From Microvirga pakistanensis (GTDB lineage: Bacteria; Pseudomonadota; Alphaproteobacteria; Rhizobiales; Beijerinckiaceae): a DNA stretch of 64,000 nt. Positions 16,278 through 25,371 of the stretch are shown in pieces; position 1 is the stretch's first letter; each line of letters begins with the position of its first letter. The position numbers and the translations under genes were made by a program. The notes below the pieces were generated by a model, which had not been told where the DNA came from, made no database searches, and was given only the letters and a program-made list of their open reading frames with translations. The stretch spans positions 73,666 to 137,665 of the forward strand of contig NZ_SPJX01000332.1 of NCBI RefSeq assembly GCF_004458765.1, written 5' to 3'.

Positions 16278-17003
16278 CTATGGCTCGCTCATCAGGTTGC
16301 GCTTCCGGTTTGGATACGGACGCGCCCCAGCCACGGCCGCCGCCGCGCGGTTGTTAACCCCAAAATAACGGAAAATGGCCGCCATATGAATTTTGACGGT
16401 CCCCTCACGCAGTCCGAGAGCGTGGGCAATCTCCTTGTTCGTCTTGCCTTGCACAAGCAGATCAAGCACATCCTGCTGGCGCGATGTGAGCGGGCCGACA
16501 GACGAAGAAGCCGGCTCCGGCACAGCGGTCTTGTCACCCTTCCCCATGGATGGGGGCATATCCTCTTCTGAGGTTCCAACCGGCTCGGACGAAATATCCG
16601 CCAGACTCGGAGGGACATAGATTCCGCCACCGAGGATGAGCCTGAGGGCGGCCGCCATCTCCTCGTCGCTCAAACTCTTGAGCATGTAACCATGCACCCC
16701 CGCCTCAAGCGCCAGGAGAATGTTTCGCCGGTGGTCGGACGTGGACACGACGGCGACCTTCGTCTGAGGGAAACATGCGCGCACCGTCCGCAGGTTCGTC
16801 GGCGTTCTCATCCCTGGCGTGGAAAGGCCGAACACGGCGAGAGCCATATTCGGATATTCCCCCAGGCGTTCCAGAGCGCCATCCAAGGAATCGGCTTCGA
16901 TGAGGTGCGAGCGCTTGAAAATGCGATCAAGGATTGCCTTCACAGTCATGCGAAAGTTCGCATCATCATCGACGATCAAGCCGATGGCCGGAGGCCCACT
17001 CAT
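16278..17003 (-). CDS. NarL/FixJ-type response regulator with LuxR HTH and degenerate receiver
   Basis: 241 residues. An N-terminal receiver-like domain (IGLIVDDDANFRM, residues 8-20, with the acidic pair) is followed by a ~45-residue linker and a C-terminal LuxR HTH: LTSRQQDVLDLLVQGKTNKE and IAHALGLREGTVKIHMAAIF. The phosphoacceptor position is Gly59 (AVFGLSTPGM, where family members read x-x-D-L-x-M-P-G-M), while the lysine of YMLKSLS is kept. Control by conventional Asp phosphorylation is therefore not expected; it may act as a constitutive or ligand- or partner-controlled DNA-binding protein. No kinase gene is adjacent. A dyad about 100 bases upstream could be its own operator. Confidence 0.85.
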   Translation of the reverse strand: MSGPPAIGLIVDDDANFRMTVKAILDRIFKRSHLIEADSLDGALERLGEYPNMALAVFGLSTPGMRTPTNLRTVRACFPQTKVAVVSTSDHRRNILLALEAGVHGYMLKSLSDEEMAAALRLILGGGIYVPPSLADISSEPVGTSEEDMPPSMGKGDKTAVPEPASSSVGPLTSRQQDVLDLLVQGKTNKEIAHALGLREGTVKIHMAAIFRYFGVNNRAAAAVAGARPYPNRKRNLMSEP

Positions 17004-17103
17004 CGAATTTCCCCTTCAAGACGTCTGCTCGATAGAAAAGGGGACGAAAAAGTGCAACCCAGAATAGCCGCGCCAGCCAACGTGCCGCAACCTACCCAGG
17101 GCC

Positions 17104-17119
17104 GCACGTTACAACGTGC
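17104..17119. promoter_or_regulatory. Near-perfect 16-bp dyad upstream of the LuxR-type regulator
   Basis: GCACGTT-AC-AACGTGC is symmetric except for its two central bases. It sits 100 bases upstream of the regulator start at 17003 and 85 bases past the ureJ stop. The size and symmetry fit an operator for a dimeric HTH protein, possibly the regulator itself. It has no T-run, so it is unlikely to be the terminator of the urease operon. Confidence 0.35.
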
Positions 17120-17203
17120 ATCACCAACAACCTACGGCCGGTGCAAGTATATTGGGCAGAGCTGGCTCAAACCAACATTTCATGTCGATCAATGCAGCCC
17201 TCC

Positions 17204-17776
17204 TCAACTGAATGCAACCCATACCCCGACCAGGGTCACGGCAATCCCCGACACGCGCGTTGCCCGCTCATTCTTGATCATGCCTGCTCCAGCTAGAATG
17301 CCGAGACCATGAAGGGAGAAGCTCGCGAGCGCAAAGCCGGCGCTGTAGCCGAGACCGGAATCCTCTACCGTTCGTTCGACTCCATGCGCATAACCATGGA
17401 ACACTGCAAAGAACCCGACGAGAGCCATCGTAGCGAAGGGCGCCAGCGGTTTTCCCCATGTCACAAGAGCGCCCAAGACAATCATCGAAGCCACGATACC
17501 GATCTCGAAGGCCGGAACGACAACTCCAGCCATGCCAAGTCCGCCACCAACGAGCATCATTGCGGCGAATGTCGCGGGGACGAACCAAATGGCTCGCCCG
17601 CCCAGTAACGCTGCCAACACGCCGACGCTGAGCATCGCCAGAACATGGTCCACTCCACCGAACGGATGGGTGAATCCAGCCGCGAAGCTCCAATGATAGT
17701 GTTCTCCTACATGGGCCAGAGCTGGAGTGGCGGCCATCATAGGCCCCAGAGCGAGAAGTATGCGTGTTGATTTCAT
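17204..17776 (-). CDS. ureJ: HupE/UreJ family protein, probable nickel permease
   Basis: 190 residues. The N-terminal signal sequence (MKSTRILLALGPMMAATPALA) is followed by H-V-G and the HupE/UreJ hallmark HPFGGVDHVLAMLSVG, then five or so membrane helices with HGYAHGVE and FSLHGLGI. Conserved histidines and aspartate in HPxGGxDH and HG are thought to bind nickel; HupE proteins import Ni2+ for hydrogenase or urease. The start at 17776 is chosen for GAAGGGGAAA upstream and the clear signal peptide; the longer frame to 17839 overlaps ureG's end region. As the last gene of the urt-ure operon, it would supply Ni2+ for the urease active site. Confidence 0.88.
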   Translation of the reverse strand: MKSTRILLALGPMMAATPALAHVGEHYHWSFAAGFTHPFGGVDHVLAMLSVGVLAALLGGRAIWFVPATFAAMMLVGGGLGMAGVVVPAFEIGIVASMIVLGALVTWGKPLAPFATMALVGFFAVFHGYAHGVERTVEDSGLGYSAGFALASFSLHGLGILAGAGMIKNERATRVSGIAVTLVGVWVAFS

Positions 17777-17804
17777 GACGATTTCCCCTTCGTTTGAATT
17801 TTCT

Positions 17805-18428
17805 TCAAGCCGCCCCAGCCAGGCCACCAGCTCGCTCAATGAACCGAGCGATCACATCGACTCCGATGCCATCCCTTATGTTGCTGAATACGTAGGGACG
17901 CTGCCCGCGCATGCGCATGGTGTCCTCTTCCATGATCGTAAGGTCAGCTCCGACATAAGGCGCGAGGTCGATCTTGTTGACGACGAGGAGGTCCGATCGG
18001 GTGATCCCAGGCCCGCCCTTCCGGGGAATTTTCTCACCGCCCGCAACATCGATCACGTAGATCGTGAGATCGGCGAGCTCAGGCGAGAACGTGGCTGCGA
18101 GATTGTCACCGCCGGACTCCACCAAAATGAGATCCATTGCCGGAAAGCGATTTCGCATCGTGGCAATGGCCGCAAGGTTGATCGATGCGTCCTCGCGGAT
18201 GGCAGTATGCGGGCATCCGCCCGTCTCGACTCCCATGATGCGCTCGACCGGGAGAGCTCCTGCCACGGTGAGAAGACGCGCATCCTCCTTGGTGTAGATA
18301 TCGTTCGTGATGGCACAAATATCGTAGCGCTCGCGGAAGGTCTTGCAGAGCGCCTCCATCAGAGCCGTCTTCCCCGATCCTACCGGCCCGCCGATTCCGA
18401 CGCGAAGGGGTCCTGTTTGGGAATTCAT
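17805..18428 (-). CDS. ureG: Urease accessory GTPase UreG
   Basis: 207 residues. The P-loop [11 protein letters not shown] is at residues 13-23. The SIMIBI-class features follow: [36 protein letters not shown] in two parts (the conserved Cys-Pro-His metal site), [19 protein letters not shown], and [15 protein letters not shown] for guanine recognition. UreG hydrolyses GTP to drive nickel delivery from UreE into the UreDF-bound apo-urease. Its start overlaps ureF by four bases (ATGA), so translation is coupled. The length is typical. Confidence 0.95.
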   Translation of the reverse strand: MNSQTGPLRVGIGGPVGSGKTALMEALCKTFRERYDICAITNDIYTKEDARLLTVAGALPVERIMGVETGGCPHTAIREDASINLAAIATMRNRFPAMDLILVESGGDNLAATFSPELADLTIYVIDVAGGEKIPRKGGPGITRSDLLVVNKIDLAPYVGADLTIMEEDTMRMRGQRPYVFSNIRDGIGVDVIARFIERAGGLAGAA

Positions 18429-19126
18429 GAGCGAAAAAGCCTCGTATACTGGTTTTCGTGATGGAACGAGCCGAGATCAGCGCGGAACATTGCGCTCCCG
18501 ATATGATCGAGCGACAGATTGAGCGTCTTCTCCGCCACCATCTGAACGGTGGCCGACAAAGCAGAGCAGACGCGAATTCCTGCCGTCTGCCCGATCGGGG
18601 CGAGCCGGATCGCAGCGGAAACGAACGTTTGAACGAATCCAAAGAGATAGGCAGACGAGACGATCGACAAGGGAATGTCGTGCGCTGCTGCCGCCATGCC
18701 GACGGCAACGGGATATGCGACGTCGCCTTCAATGAGGATCAGGCGGGATGACGGCCAAGCCGCGATGGTCGCGTCAAGGAAGCTGCGCCCCTGCTGGCTC
18801 GTTTCAAGGTAGAGTTCCGCGGACGGAGACAGAGCCAGTGCAAGATCATTGACGCCCTCCAAAGCAGAAGCGTCTCTATCCCGAACGGCACGATAGGCCT
18901 CACCGAGGAGAATAGCGTCGTTACGTCCAAACCCGAGCAGAAGCTGGTCCGTGAGCCATGCGACGAGTGTCTCCTCGTTCGTGACGTCTCCTGTCTCGAC
19001 CGCCCATTCCAGAGTATGAGAATAGGCATAACAGCCGACAGGATAGGACGGTGATAGCCATGCGAACAGCGGCAATATCGCCATGGCTTCAGGACTTACC
19101 GCTTCGCGCTTCATCAGATCATCCAT
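18425..19126 (-). CDS. ureF: Urease accessory protein UreF
   Basis: 233 residues, all-helical. UreF marks are [20 protein letters not shown] (P-x-x-x-F-P-x-G-x-x-x-x-S in most UreF; here the Ser/Phe position is Cys-Tyr), [16 protein letters not shown], and the C-terminal segment [20 protein letters not shown], which contacts UreG and ends in the R-L-F-R-S tail of this family. UreF bridges UreD-bound urease and UreG during nickel insertion. It overlaps ureE by eight bases and ureG by four. Confidence 0.93.
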   Translation of the reverse strand: MDDLMKREAVSPEAMAILPLFAWLSPSYPVGCYAYSHTLEWAVETGDVTNEETLVAWLTDQLLLGFGRNDAILLGEAYRAVRDRDASALEGVNDLALALSPSAELYLETSQQGRSFLDATIAAWPSSRLILIEGDVAYPVAVGMAAAAHDIPLSIVSSAYLFGFVQTFVSAAIRLAPIGQTAGIRVCSALSATVQMVAEKTLNLSLDHIGSAMFRADLGSFHHENQYTRLFRS

Positions 19127-19592
19127 GGGCGTGCCCAGAATGATGGTGGTGGCCGTGCTCGTGATGGTAAGCCCCTCGCACAGGCTGGAAGGGACGATCG
19201 ACGACCTCCACCCGCGCTCCCAGCCCGCGCAGCATGTCCATCAGCACGTGATCATAACCGATATAGATCGCATTCGGCCCTATCTCCGCCGGAACGTGCC
19301 GGTTGCCGATGTGCCAGGCGAGGTTCAGAAGCTCGAGGATGTCCCCGGTTCTGATTTCCATCAACCGCTCCGAGGCGGCTCGCACTTCGATAAGCCATCC
19401 CGTATCCAGGCGAATGGCATCGCCGTCCTCCAGCGCCTCTGCCTTTTCGAGATCGAGCAGAAAGGTGGTGCCACCATCGGCGTTCAATAGAATACGCCTG
19501 CGGTGGCGATCTCCATGGTCGAGCGTGATCACGTCCACGACGCGGTCGGCATCGACATTCGCTCGGCGGATGATGGATGTGGCGCGCATCAT
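19119..19592 (-). CDS. ureE: Urease nickel metallochaperone UreE
   Basis: 157 residues. The N-terminal peptide-binding domain (VDVITLDHGDRHRRRILLNA, TTFLLDLEKAEALEDGDAI) precedes the metal-binding domain with AWHIGNRHVPAEIG and the conserved histidine in YIGYDHVLMDMLRGLGA. The histidine-rich tail [15 protein letters not shown] adds nickel capacity, as in Klebsiella UreE. It carries Ni2+ to UreG. It starts two bases beyond the ureC stop and overlaps ureF by eight bases. Confidence 0.95.
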   Translation of the reverse strand: MMRATSIIRRANVDADRVVDVITLDHGDRHRRRILLNADGGTTFLLDLEKAEALEDGDAIRLDTGWLIEVRAASERLMEIRTGDILELLNLAWHIGNRHVPAEIGPNAIYIGYDHVLMDMLRGLGARVEVVDRPFQPVRGAYHHEHGHHHHSGHAHG

Positions 19593-19593
19593 A

Positions 19594-21321
19594 TCAGAAC
19601 AGGAAGTAGCGTTGGGTCATGGGGAGGATGCTTGCCGGCTCGCAGACGAGGAGCTCTCCATCGGCGCGAACATCGTAGGTTTCAGGATCGACTTCGATCA
19701 ACGGGGTCGCATTATTGAGCACCATGTCCTTCTTACCGATCCCACTGCGCACGTTTTCGACTGCGACAAGCTGCTTGTTTACACCAAGCCTCGACGCTAA
19801 ACCGTTCTCGGCAGCCGCCCTGGACACGAATGTAACGGATGTCGCCGCAAGGGCGCGGCCATAGGCTCCGAACATCGGCCTGTAATGGACCGGCTGCGGC
19901 GTGGGGATCGACGCATTCGGATCTCCCATGAGAGCGGCGGCAATCGCCCCGCCTTTCAGCACGAGGTCGGGCTTCACTCCGAAAAAGGCAGGTGTCCAGA
20001 TGACAATGTCGGCGATCTTCCCGACCTCCATCGAGCCGACGTGCTTGGAAACACCGTGCGCAATGGCCGGGTTGATCGTGTACTTGGCAATATAACGGCG
20101 GGCGCGAAGATTGTCGTTATCACCCACTTCGCCCGGCAACCCTCCACGTTGCACTTTCATCTTGTGGGCGGTCTGCCAAGTCCGAATGATGACCTCTCCC
20201 ACCCGACCCATAGCCTGGCTGTCGGATGACATCATGGAGAGCGCCCCGATGTCATGAAGAATATCCTCCGCCGCAATCGTCTCTTTGCGAATGCGGCTCT
20301 CAGCGAAAGCAAGGTCCTCGGGGATCGTCGGAGAGAGATGATGGCAGACCATGAGCATGTCGAGATGCTCGTCGATGGTGTTGACCGTGTAGGGCCGCGT
20401 CGGATTCGTGGAGGACGGCAGGACATTGGGCAACCCCGCCACCTTGATGATATCCGGTGCGTGACCGCCGCCCGCGCCTTCCGTGTGGAAGGCGTGGATG
20501 GTGCGACCTTTGAAAGCCGCGATCGTATCTTCTACGAAACCGGATTCGTTCAGGGTATCCGTGTGGATCATCACCTGCACGTCGTAGGCATCGGCCACCG
20601 AGAGACAGCAATCGATGGCCGCGGGCGTGGTACCCCAATCCTCGTGCAACTTGAGCGCGCAGGCGCCCGCCTGGATCATCTCTTCAAGCGCAGCCGGCCG
20701 CGAAGCGTTGCCCTTTCCTGTGAAAGCGAGATTCATCGGAAAAGCGTCCGCGGCCTCGATCATCCGCGCGATATGCCATGGCCCCGGCGTGCATGTGGTG
20801 GCGAAAGTTCCGGTCGCAGGTCCCGTACCGCCACCAAGCATCGTGGTGATGCCGGACATGAGCGCCTCTTCGATCTGTTGCGGGCAGATGAAGTGGATGT
20901 GGGAGTCGAAGCCTCCCGTCGTGACGATCTTGCCCTCGCCTGCGATGATCTCCGTGCCAGGTCCAATGATGATATCGACATTGTTCTGGACGTCCGGATT
21001 GCCCGCTTTGCCGATAGCTGCGATCCGACCGTCCTTGATGCCGATATCAGCCTTCACTACGCCCCAGTGATCGAGGATGACCGCATTGGTGATGACCGTA
21101 TCGACGGCTCCTGCGGCCCGTGCGGCCTGTGACTGACCCATTCCGTCGCGGATGACCTTACCGCCCCCGAATTTCACCTCTTCGCCGTAGGTGGTGAAGT
21201 CCCGCTCCACTTCGATCACAAGAGCCGTGTCGGCAAGGCGAATCTTGTCGCCTTTGGTCGGCCCGAACATCTCTGCGTAGGCAGCCCGAGACAAGGATGA
21301 GGGAGTTCCTGCATTCGGCAT
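19594..21321 (-). CDS. ureC: Urease alpha (catalytic) subunit UreC
   Basis: 575 residues, about the usual 567-575. The binuclear nickel site is complete: His141 and His143 ([12 protein letters not shown]), carbamylated Lys224 ([11 protein letters not shown]), His253 (MIHTDTLNE), His279 ([15 protein letters not shown]), and Asp367 ([10 protein letters not shown]). The mobile flap Cys326-His327-His328 (MVCHHLSP) is also present. The enzyme hydrolyses urea to ammonia and carbamate in the cytoplasm. ATG 21321 overlaps the ureAB stop by one base, which implies coupled translation and matched stoichiometry. Confidence 0.97.
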   Translation of the reverse strand: MPNAGTPSSLSRAAYAEMFGPTKGDKIRLADTALVIEVERDFTTYGEEVKFGGGKVIRDGMGQSQAARAAGAVDTVITNAVILDHWGVVKADIGIKDGRIAAIGKAGNPDVQNNVDIIIGPGTEIIAGEGKIVTTGGFDSHIHFICPQQIEEALMSGITTMLGGGTGPATGTFATTCTPGPWHIARMIEAADAFPMNLAFTGKGNASRPAALEEMIQAGACALKLHEDWGTTPAAIDCCLSVADAYDVQVMIHTDTLNESGFVEDTIAAFKGRTIHAFHTEGAGGGHAPDIIKVAGLPNVLPSSTNPTRPYTVNTIDEHLDMLMVCHHLSPTIPEDLAFAESRIRKETIAAEDILHDIGALSMMSSDSQAMGRVGEVIIRTWQTAHKMKVQRGGLPGEVGDNDNLRARRYIAKYTINPAIAHGVSKHVGSMEVGKIADIVIWTPAFFGVKPDLVLKGGAIAAALMGDPNASIPTPQPVHYRPMFGAYGRALAATSVTFVSRAAAENGLASRLGVNKQLVAVENVRSGIGKKDMVLNNATPLIEVDPETYDVRADGELLVCEPASILPMTQRYFLF

Positions 21322-21941
21322 CAGAGCCCTCCCATCACAGCCTGACGGAAGCCGTAAACCTCGCGTTTGCCGGTGAACGGCACGAGGACGATCTCGCGGG
21401 TTGCCCCGGGTTCGAAACGCACGGCTGTTCCGGGCGGGATATCAAGACGCATGCCGCGCGCCTTCTCGCGCTCGAAGGACAAAGCCGGATTGGTCTCGTA
21501 GAAGTGATAATGACTGCCAACCTGAATAGGACGGTCTCCGGTATTGGCCACGATCAATGCGACACGCTCGGCACCCTCGTTGAATACAACCGCACCAGGC
21601 TGAGCCTTGACTTCCCCCGGCACATCCGTCGAGGCCGCGCCCCGGATCGGATGATGGACTGTGACGAGCTTCGTGCCATCCGGAAATGTGGCTTCCACCT
21701 GCACGTCGTGGATCATTTCGGCTACGCCTTCCATGACCTGATCGGCGGTAACGACATGGGCGCCGGCCGCCATCAGTTCGGCGACCGTACGCCCATCCCG
21801 CGCGCCTTCCACGACTGTGTCCGTAATGAGCGCTATCGCCTCCGGATGGTTGAGCTTGACGCCCCGCTCCAGGCGCCGCCGAGCGACCATGGCCGCCATG
21901 GCAATGAGGAGCTTGTCTTTTTCACGGGGTGTGAGTTGCAT
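21321..21941 (-). CDS. ureAB: Fused urease gamma-beta subunit (UreA-UreB)
   Basis: 206 residues in which the two small urease subunits are one chain. Residues 1 to about 100 are UreA ([40 protein letters not shown]). The rest is UreB ([53 protein letters not shown]). The fusion occurs in Helicobacter UreA and in several alphaproteobacteria. No frameshift is needed to explain it, and the linker ([14 protein letters not shown]) is short. The gene lies between ureD (9-base gap) and ureC (1-base overlap). Confidence 0.95.
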   Translation of the reverse strand: MQLTPREKDKLLIAMAAMVARRRLERGVKLNHPEAIALITDTVVEGARDGRTVAELMAAGAHVVTADQVMEGVAEMIHDVQVEATFPDGTKLVTVHHPIRGAASTDVPGEVKAQPGAVVFNEGAERVALIVANTGDRPIQVGSHYHFYETNPALSFEREKARGMRLDIPPGTAVRFEPGATREIVLVPFTGKREVYGFRQAVMGGL

Positions 21942-21950
21942 GAGAGAACC

Positions 21951-22805
21951 TTAACTGAGCCAGACACGCGGCAGGGGCTCGCCGCGAAAGCCAATGAGAA
22001 ACGGGATGGCGGCTGCCCGAAGCGCCGCGATGCTCACAGCACAGAACCGGACAACCAGGAGACCATTCCAAGCACTCGCAGCAGTCTCGCAGCCGGTGCT
22101 GGAGAGGAGGTGCGAGCGGGCGAAGTCCAGACGGGCCTCTGCATCGGGCGCACCATGAACCATGGTTGCAAGCACCCGAGCTCCATTCCCGACACCCGGT
22201 TTGCTCAGGAGTTCCGAGAGCGGCCCGATCAGCCTCAGTGTGTCGGCATAGATAAGGCGCCCGCCGCGCCGAATGCGCCATCGGTCCTCGAACAGGCCAT
22301 TTTGGACACATTCGGCCCGGGCCTCACGCCCAAAGACGACTGCCTCGAACAGGGTGAGACTCGCGTTCTCGGAGATGGACGCATCCATCGTCCGCGAAAG
22401 ACGCGCTTCATCGAAAAGAAGTGTCTCCTGCGGAAGCCATTCGACCTTCGCTCCGGGATGCGCGTGCAGTGAGACCGACAACTCTGCAACAGGTCCGTCG
22501 GAGCGGTAGACCTTCTCGGCCGCAGGAGTCGCCAGGCAGATTTTGGCTCCGGACTGCGCTTCGATTTCGACTGCGAAACGGTCGCCGCAAGCAATTCCTC
22601 CTGCCGTATTGACGAGGACGGCATCGAGAGCGTTCCCCTCGCCTTTCGGCAAACGGATGCGCATGGACCCACTCTCCTCGATCCGCATCGGGCGCGTTAG
22701 GCCATTCAGGCCGGCCGCACTGAAGGCGACGCGCCCATTGGCACGCTGACGCTGGGGACTGGCCGCCCCTAGCGTCCCGTCAAATGGCCAAGCGTTGACG
22801 TACAT
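21951..22805 (-). CDS. ureD: Urease accessory protein UreD
   Basis: 284 residues. UreD features are RANGRVAFSAAGLNGLTR, LPKGEGNALDAVLVNTAGGI in two parts, GDRFAVEIEAQSGAKICLAT, TPAAEKVYRS, and WLPQETLLFDEARLSR, all in the expected order. UreD (UreH in some species) binds apo-urease and forms the nickel tunnel with UreF and UreG. The start at 22805 (MYVNAWPFDG) follows TTGGGAGAGACG and overlaps the urtE stop by about 26 bases; the frame is open for another 16 codons upstream. The end of the transport genes thus runs directly into the urease genes. Confidence 0.92.
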   Translation of the reverse strand: MYVNAWPFDGTLGAASPQRQRANGRVAFSAAGLNGLTRPMRIEESGSMRIRLPKGEGNALDAVLVNTAGGIACGDRFAVEIEAQSGAKICLATPAAEKVYRSDGPVAELSVSLHAHPGAKVEWLPQETLLFDEARLSRTMDASISENASLTLFEAVVFGREARAECVQNGLFEDRWRIRRGGRLIYADTLRLIGPLSELLSKPGVGNGARVLATMVHGAPDAEARLDFARSHLLSSTGCETAASAWNGLLVVRFCAVSIAALRAAAIPFLIGFRGEPLPRVWLS

Positions 22806-23481
22806 CGTCTCTCCCAAGCGCCTGACGGGTCCCTTTCTGGACAATCTCGCCACGCTCCATCACGACGAAGCGGTCGGCCAGATCGCGCGCAAACTCGAAA
22901 TATTGCTCGACCAGCAGAATGGCCATGCTCTTCTGCCCTCTCAGGTAATCGATCGCCCGGCCGATATCCTTGATGATGGATGGCTGGATTCCCTCCGTCG
23001 GTTCATCGAGCACAAGGAGACGGGGCCGAGTGACGAGGGCTCTGGCGATGGCAAGCTGCTGCTGCTGTCCTCCGGAAAGATCGCCTCCCCGTCGGTGCAA
23101 CATCGACTTGAGAACGGGAAAGAGCTCAAAAATTTCGCCCGGAAGCCGACGCTCGGCACGCTTCAACGGGGCAAAACCAGTTTCGAGGTTTTCCCGAACC
23201 GTCAGCAACGGAAAGATCTCTCTCCCTTGAGGAACATACGCGATCCCGAGACCAGCCCGCTCGTAAGGCTGCAAAAAGGTGATGTCACTCCCGTCAAAAC
23301 GGATCGCACCGCCGGAGACCGGACGATGACCCGCGATAGCCCGCAGGAGAGACGTCTTTCCGACGCCGTTGCGCCCAAGGACGCAGGTGACTTCACCCAC
23401 GGCGGCTTCGACGGAAACCCCTCGCAGGGCTTGCGCGGCGCCATAGTGAAGGGAGAGGTTCTCAACGGAAAGCATCGTCAT
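22780..23481 (-). CDS. urtE: Urea ABC transporter ATP-binding protein UrtE
   Basis: 233-residue ATPase. Walker A GRNGVGKTS is at residues 36-44; the signature is DLSGGQQQQLAIARAL, Walker B LLVLDEPTEGIQPSI, and the terminal switch segment ILLVEQYFEFARDLADRF. The P-T-E-G-I-Q-P and Q-Y-F-E-F-A segments are characteristic of UrtE among the LivF-like ATPases. It overlaps urtD by four bases. With UrtD it powers urea import through UrtBC. Confidence 0.94.
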   Translation of the reverse strand: MTMLSVENLSLHYGAAQALRGVSVEAAVGEVTCVLGRNGVGKTSLLRAIAGHRPVSGGAIRFDGSDITFLQPYERAGLGIAYVPQGREIFPLLTVRENLETGFAPLKRAERRLPGEIFELFPVLKSMLHRRGGDLSGGQQQQLAIARALVTRPRLLVLDEPTEGIQPSIIKDIGRAIDYLRGQKSMAILLVEQYFEFARDLADRFVVMERGEIVQKGTRQALGRDDVRQRLAI

Positions 23482-24230
23482 CGGCCCAAATACACCTCAA
23501 CCACACGCTCGTTGGCGCTGACAGCGTCCAATGGACCTTCCGCCAAGACGGATCCCTCGTGAAGGCACGTGACCTTGACGCCAAGATCGCGAACGAAGGT
23601 CATGTCGTGCTCCACCACGATAACGGCCTTTGTTGTTGCAATGTCGCGCAGGAGGTCGACCGTATCGGCGGTTTCCTGATCGGTCATTCCGGCCGCCGGC
23701 TCGTCGATCAGCAGCAGCTTCGGCTCCTGTGCGAGCAGCATGCCGATCTCGAGCCATTGTTTTTGCCCATGTGACAGTTCCCCCGCCTTACGTCTCCGGT
23801 GGGCTGTCAGGCGTACTCGGTCCAGCAGCATATCCATTCGTTCGCGCTCACGGGGGGTTTGCCGAGCGAACAGAGTCGAGAAAGGTCCCCGCCTGCTCCT
23901 GCTGGCGAGAAGAAGGTTATCCTCGACGGAATGCATCTCGAACACGGTCGGCGTCTGAAACTTGCGGCCAATGCCAAGTTCTGCAATGGCAGCCTCGTCC
24001 AATGCGGTCAGATCGTGAGAGCCCTCGAAGAGAGCCGTTCCCTGGTTTGGACGGGTCTTTCCTGTGATCACGTCCATCATTGTGGTCTTTCCTGCACCGT
24101 TCGGGCCAATGATGGCCCGCATCTCTGCATGATCGACGGCCAGAGACAGCGCATTAAGAGCTCGAAATCCATCAAACGTTACAGTGATGTTATCGAGATA
24201 GAGCAACGCCGGAGTAATTGGTGCGGTCAT
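23478..24230 (-). CDS. urtD: Urea ABC transporter ATP-binding protein UrtD
   Basis: 250-residue LivG-type ATPase. Walker A GPNGAGKTTMMDVITGKTRP, signature ELSHGQKQWLEIGMLLAQEP, and Walker B LLLIDEPAAGMTDQE are all intact; the W in K-Q-W-L-E is usual for UrtD. The start ATG at 24230 is four bases after the urtC stop. The frame continues upstream through urtC's end, but that sequence is not UrtD-like. It overlaps urtE by four bases. Confidence 0.94.
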   Translation of the reverse strand: MTAPITPALLYLDNITVTFDGFRALNALSLAVDHAEMRAIIGPNGAGKTTMMDVITGKTRPNQGTALFEGSHDLTALDEAAIAELGIGRKFQTPTVFEMHSVEDNLLLASRSRRGPFSTLFARQTPRERERMDMLLDRVRLTAHRRRKAGELSHGQKQWLEIGMLLAQEPKLLLIDEPAAGMTDQETADTVDLLRDIATTKAVIVVEHDMTFVRDLGVKVTCLHEGSVLAEGPLDAVSANERVVEVYLGR

Positions 24231-24234
24231 GGCG

Positions 24235-25371
24235 CTACTCCGCCGCCTGCGAAGTCGCGGGAGCTGCTTGATGAAGTTGCGATCTTTGGCGCATCCTGTC
24301 CCAGAGCTCCTGTCCCGTTCCGAGAATGCCACGGGGCATCAGTAACGTGACGAAGACAAAGAGGCCGCCGAGAGCGAACAGCCAGAACTCCGGGAGAGCG
24401 CCGGTGAACCATGTCTTGCCCGCGTTGACGACCAGGGCTCCGAGAATGGCACCGGCCAACGTCCCGCGCCCTCCAACGGCGACCCAGATAACGATCTCGA
24501 TCGAGTTCTCCGGAGCGAATTCGCCGGGATTGATGATTCCGACCTGCGGCACATACAGTGCACCGGCAAGGCCTGCGAGCATCGCGGAGATGATGAAGAC
24601 GGTCAGCTTGTAGCGCTCGACTCTGTAGCCCAGGAAGCGGGTTCGGTTCTCCGCGTCCCGGATTGCCACCAACACCTTGCCGAACTTGGATTCGACCAGC
24701 CATCGGCATAGGAGGTAACCAAGTCCCAACGCAATGGCGGACACCACGAAGAGGACAAGCCTGGTCGATCCCGCCTGCAGGGGAAAGCCTAGGATGTCCT
24801 TGAAATCGGTCAATCCGTTATTGCCACCGAAACCCATGTCATTGCGGAAAAAGGCCAGCATCAGTGCGAAGGTCATCGCTTGCGTGATGATGGAGAGATA
24901 GACGCCTGTCACCCGCGAGCGGAATGCGAACCACCCGAATGCAAGAGCAAGTATGCCGGGGGCCAGCACCACCATGAGCACTGCTATCGGAAAAATGTCG
25001 GATCCGTACCAGAACCACGGCAATTCCTGCCAGTTCAGGAAGACCATGAAGTCCGGCAGAACGGGATGGGCATAGACCCCTCGCGACCCGACCTGCCGCA
25101 TGAGGTACATGCCCATGGCATATCCCCCCAGCGCGAAGAAAGCTCCATGACCTAGAGAAAGAATTCCGCAGAAGCCCCATATCAGATCGACGGAGAGAGC
25201 CAGGAGAGCAAAGCAGAGATATTTTCCGAGCAAGGGCACAAGATGGTCGGGAACATGCAAGGCGGAATCTTGCGCAACCAACCCGTTGAAGATTGGAACC
25301 AGCATCGCGGCCCCGGCGAGAAAGCCTATGACAACAATCGTTTGCCTGTCGAGTACGGACCGCGTTCTCAT
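24235..25371 (-). CDS. urtC: Urea ABC transporter permease UrtC
   Basis: 378-residue LivM-type permease with about nine membrane helices. The UrtC-specific stretch GYAMGMYLMRQVGSRGVYAH in two parts, the large loop VFLNWQELPWFWYGSDIFPI, and FRNDMGFGGNNGLTDFKDIL are all present. The coupling-loop segment LVAIRDAENRTRFLGYRVER follows. These separate it from ordinary LivM. It pairs with UrtB, whose stop overlaps its start by four bases. Confidence 0.94.
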   Translation of the reverse strand: MRTRSVLDRQTIVVIGFLAGAAMLVPIFNGLVAQDSALHVPDHLVPLLGKYLCFALLALSVDLIWGFCGILSLGHGAFFALGGYAMGMYLMRQVGSRGVYAHPVLPDFMVFLNWQELPWFWYGSDIFPIAVLMVVLAPGILALAFGWFAFRSRVTGVYLSIITQAMTFALMLAFFRNDMGFGGNNGLTDFKDILGFPLQAGSTRLVLFVVSAIALGLGYLLCRWLVESKFGKVLVAIRDAENRTRFLGYRVERYKLTVFIISAMLAGLAGALYVPQVGIINPGEFAPENSIEIVIWVAVGGRGTLAGAILGALVVNAGKTWFTGALPEFWLFALGGLFVFVTLLMPRGILGTGQELWDRMRQRSQLHQAAPATSQAAE

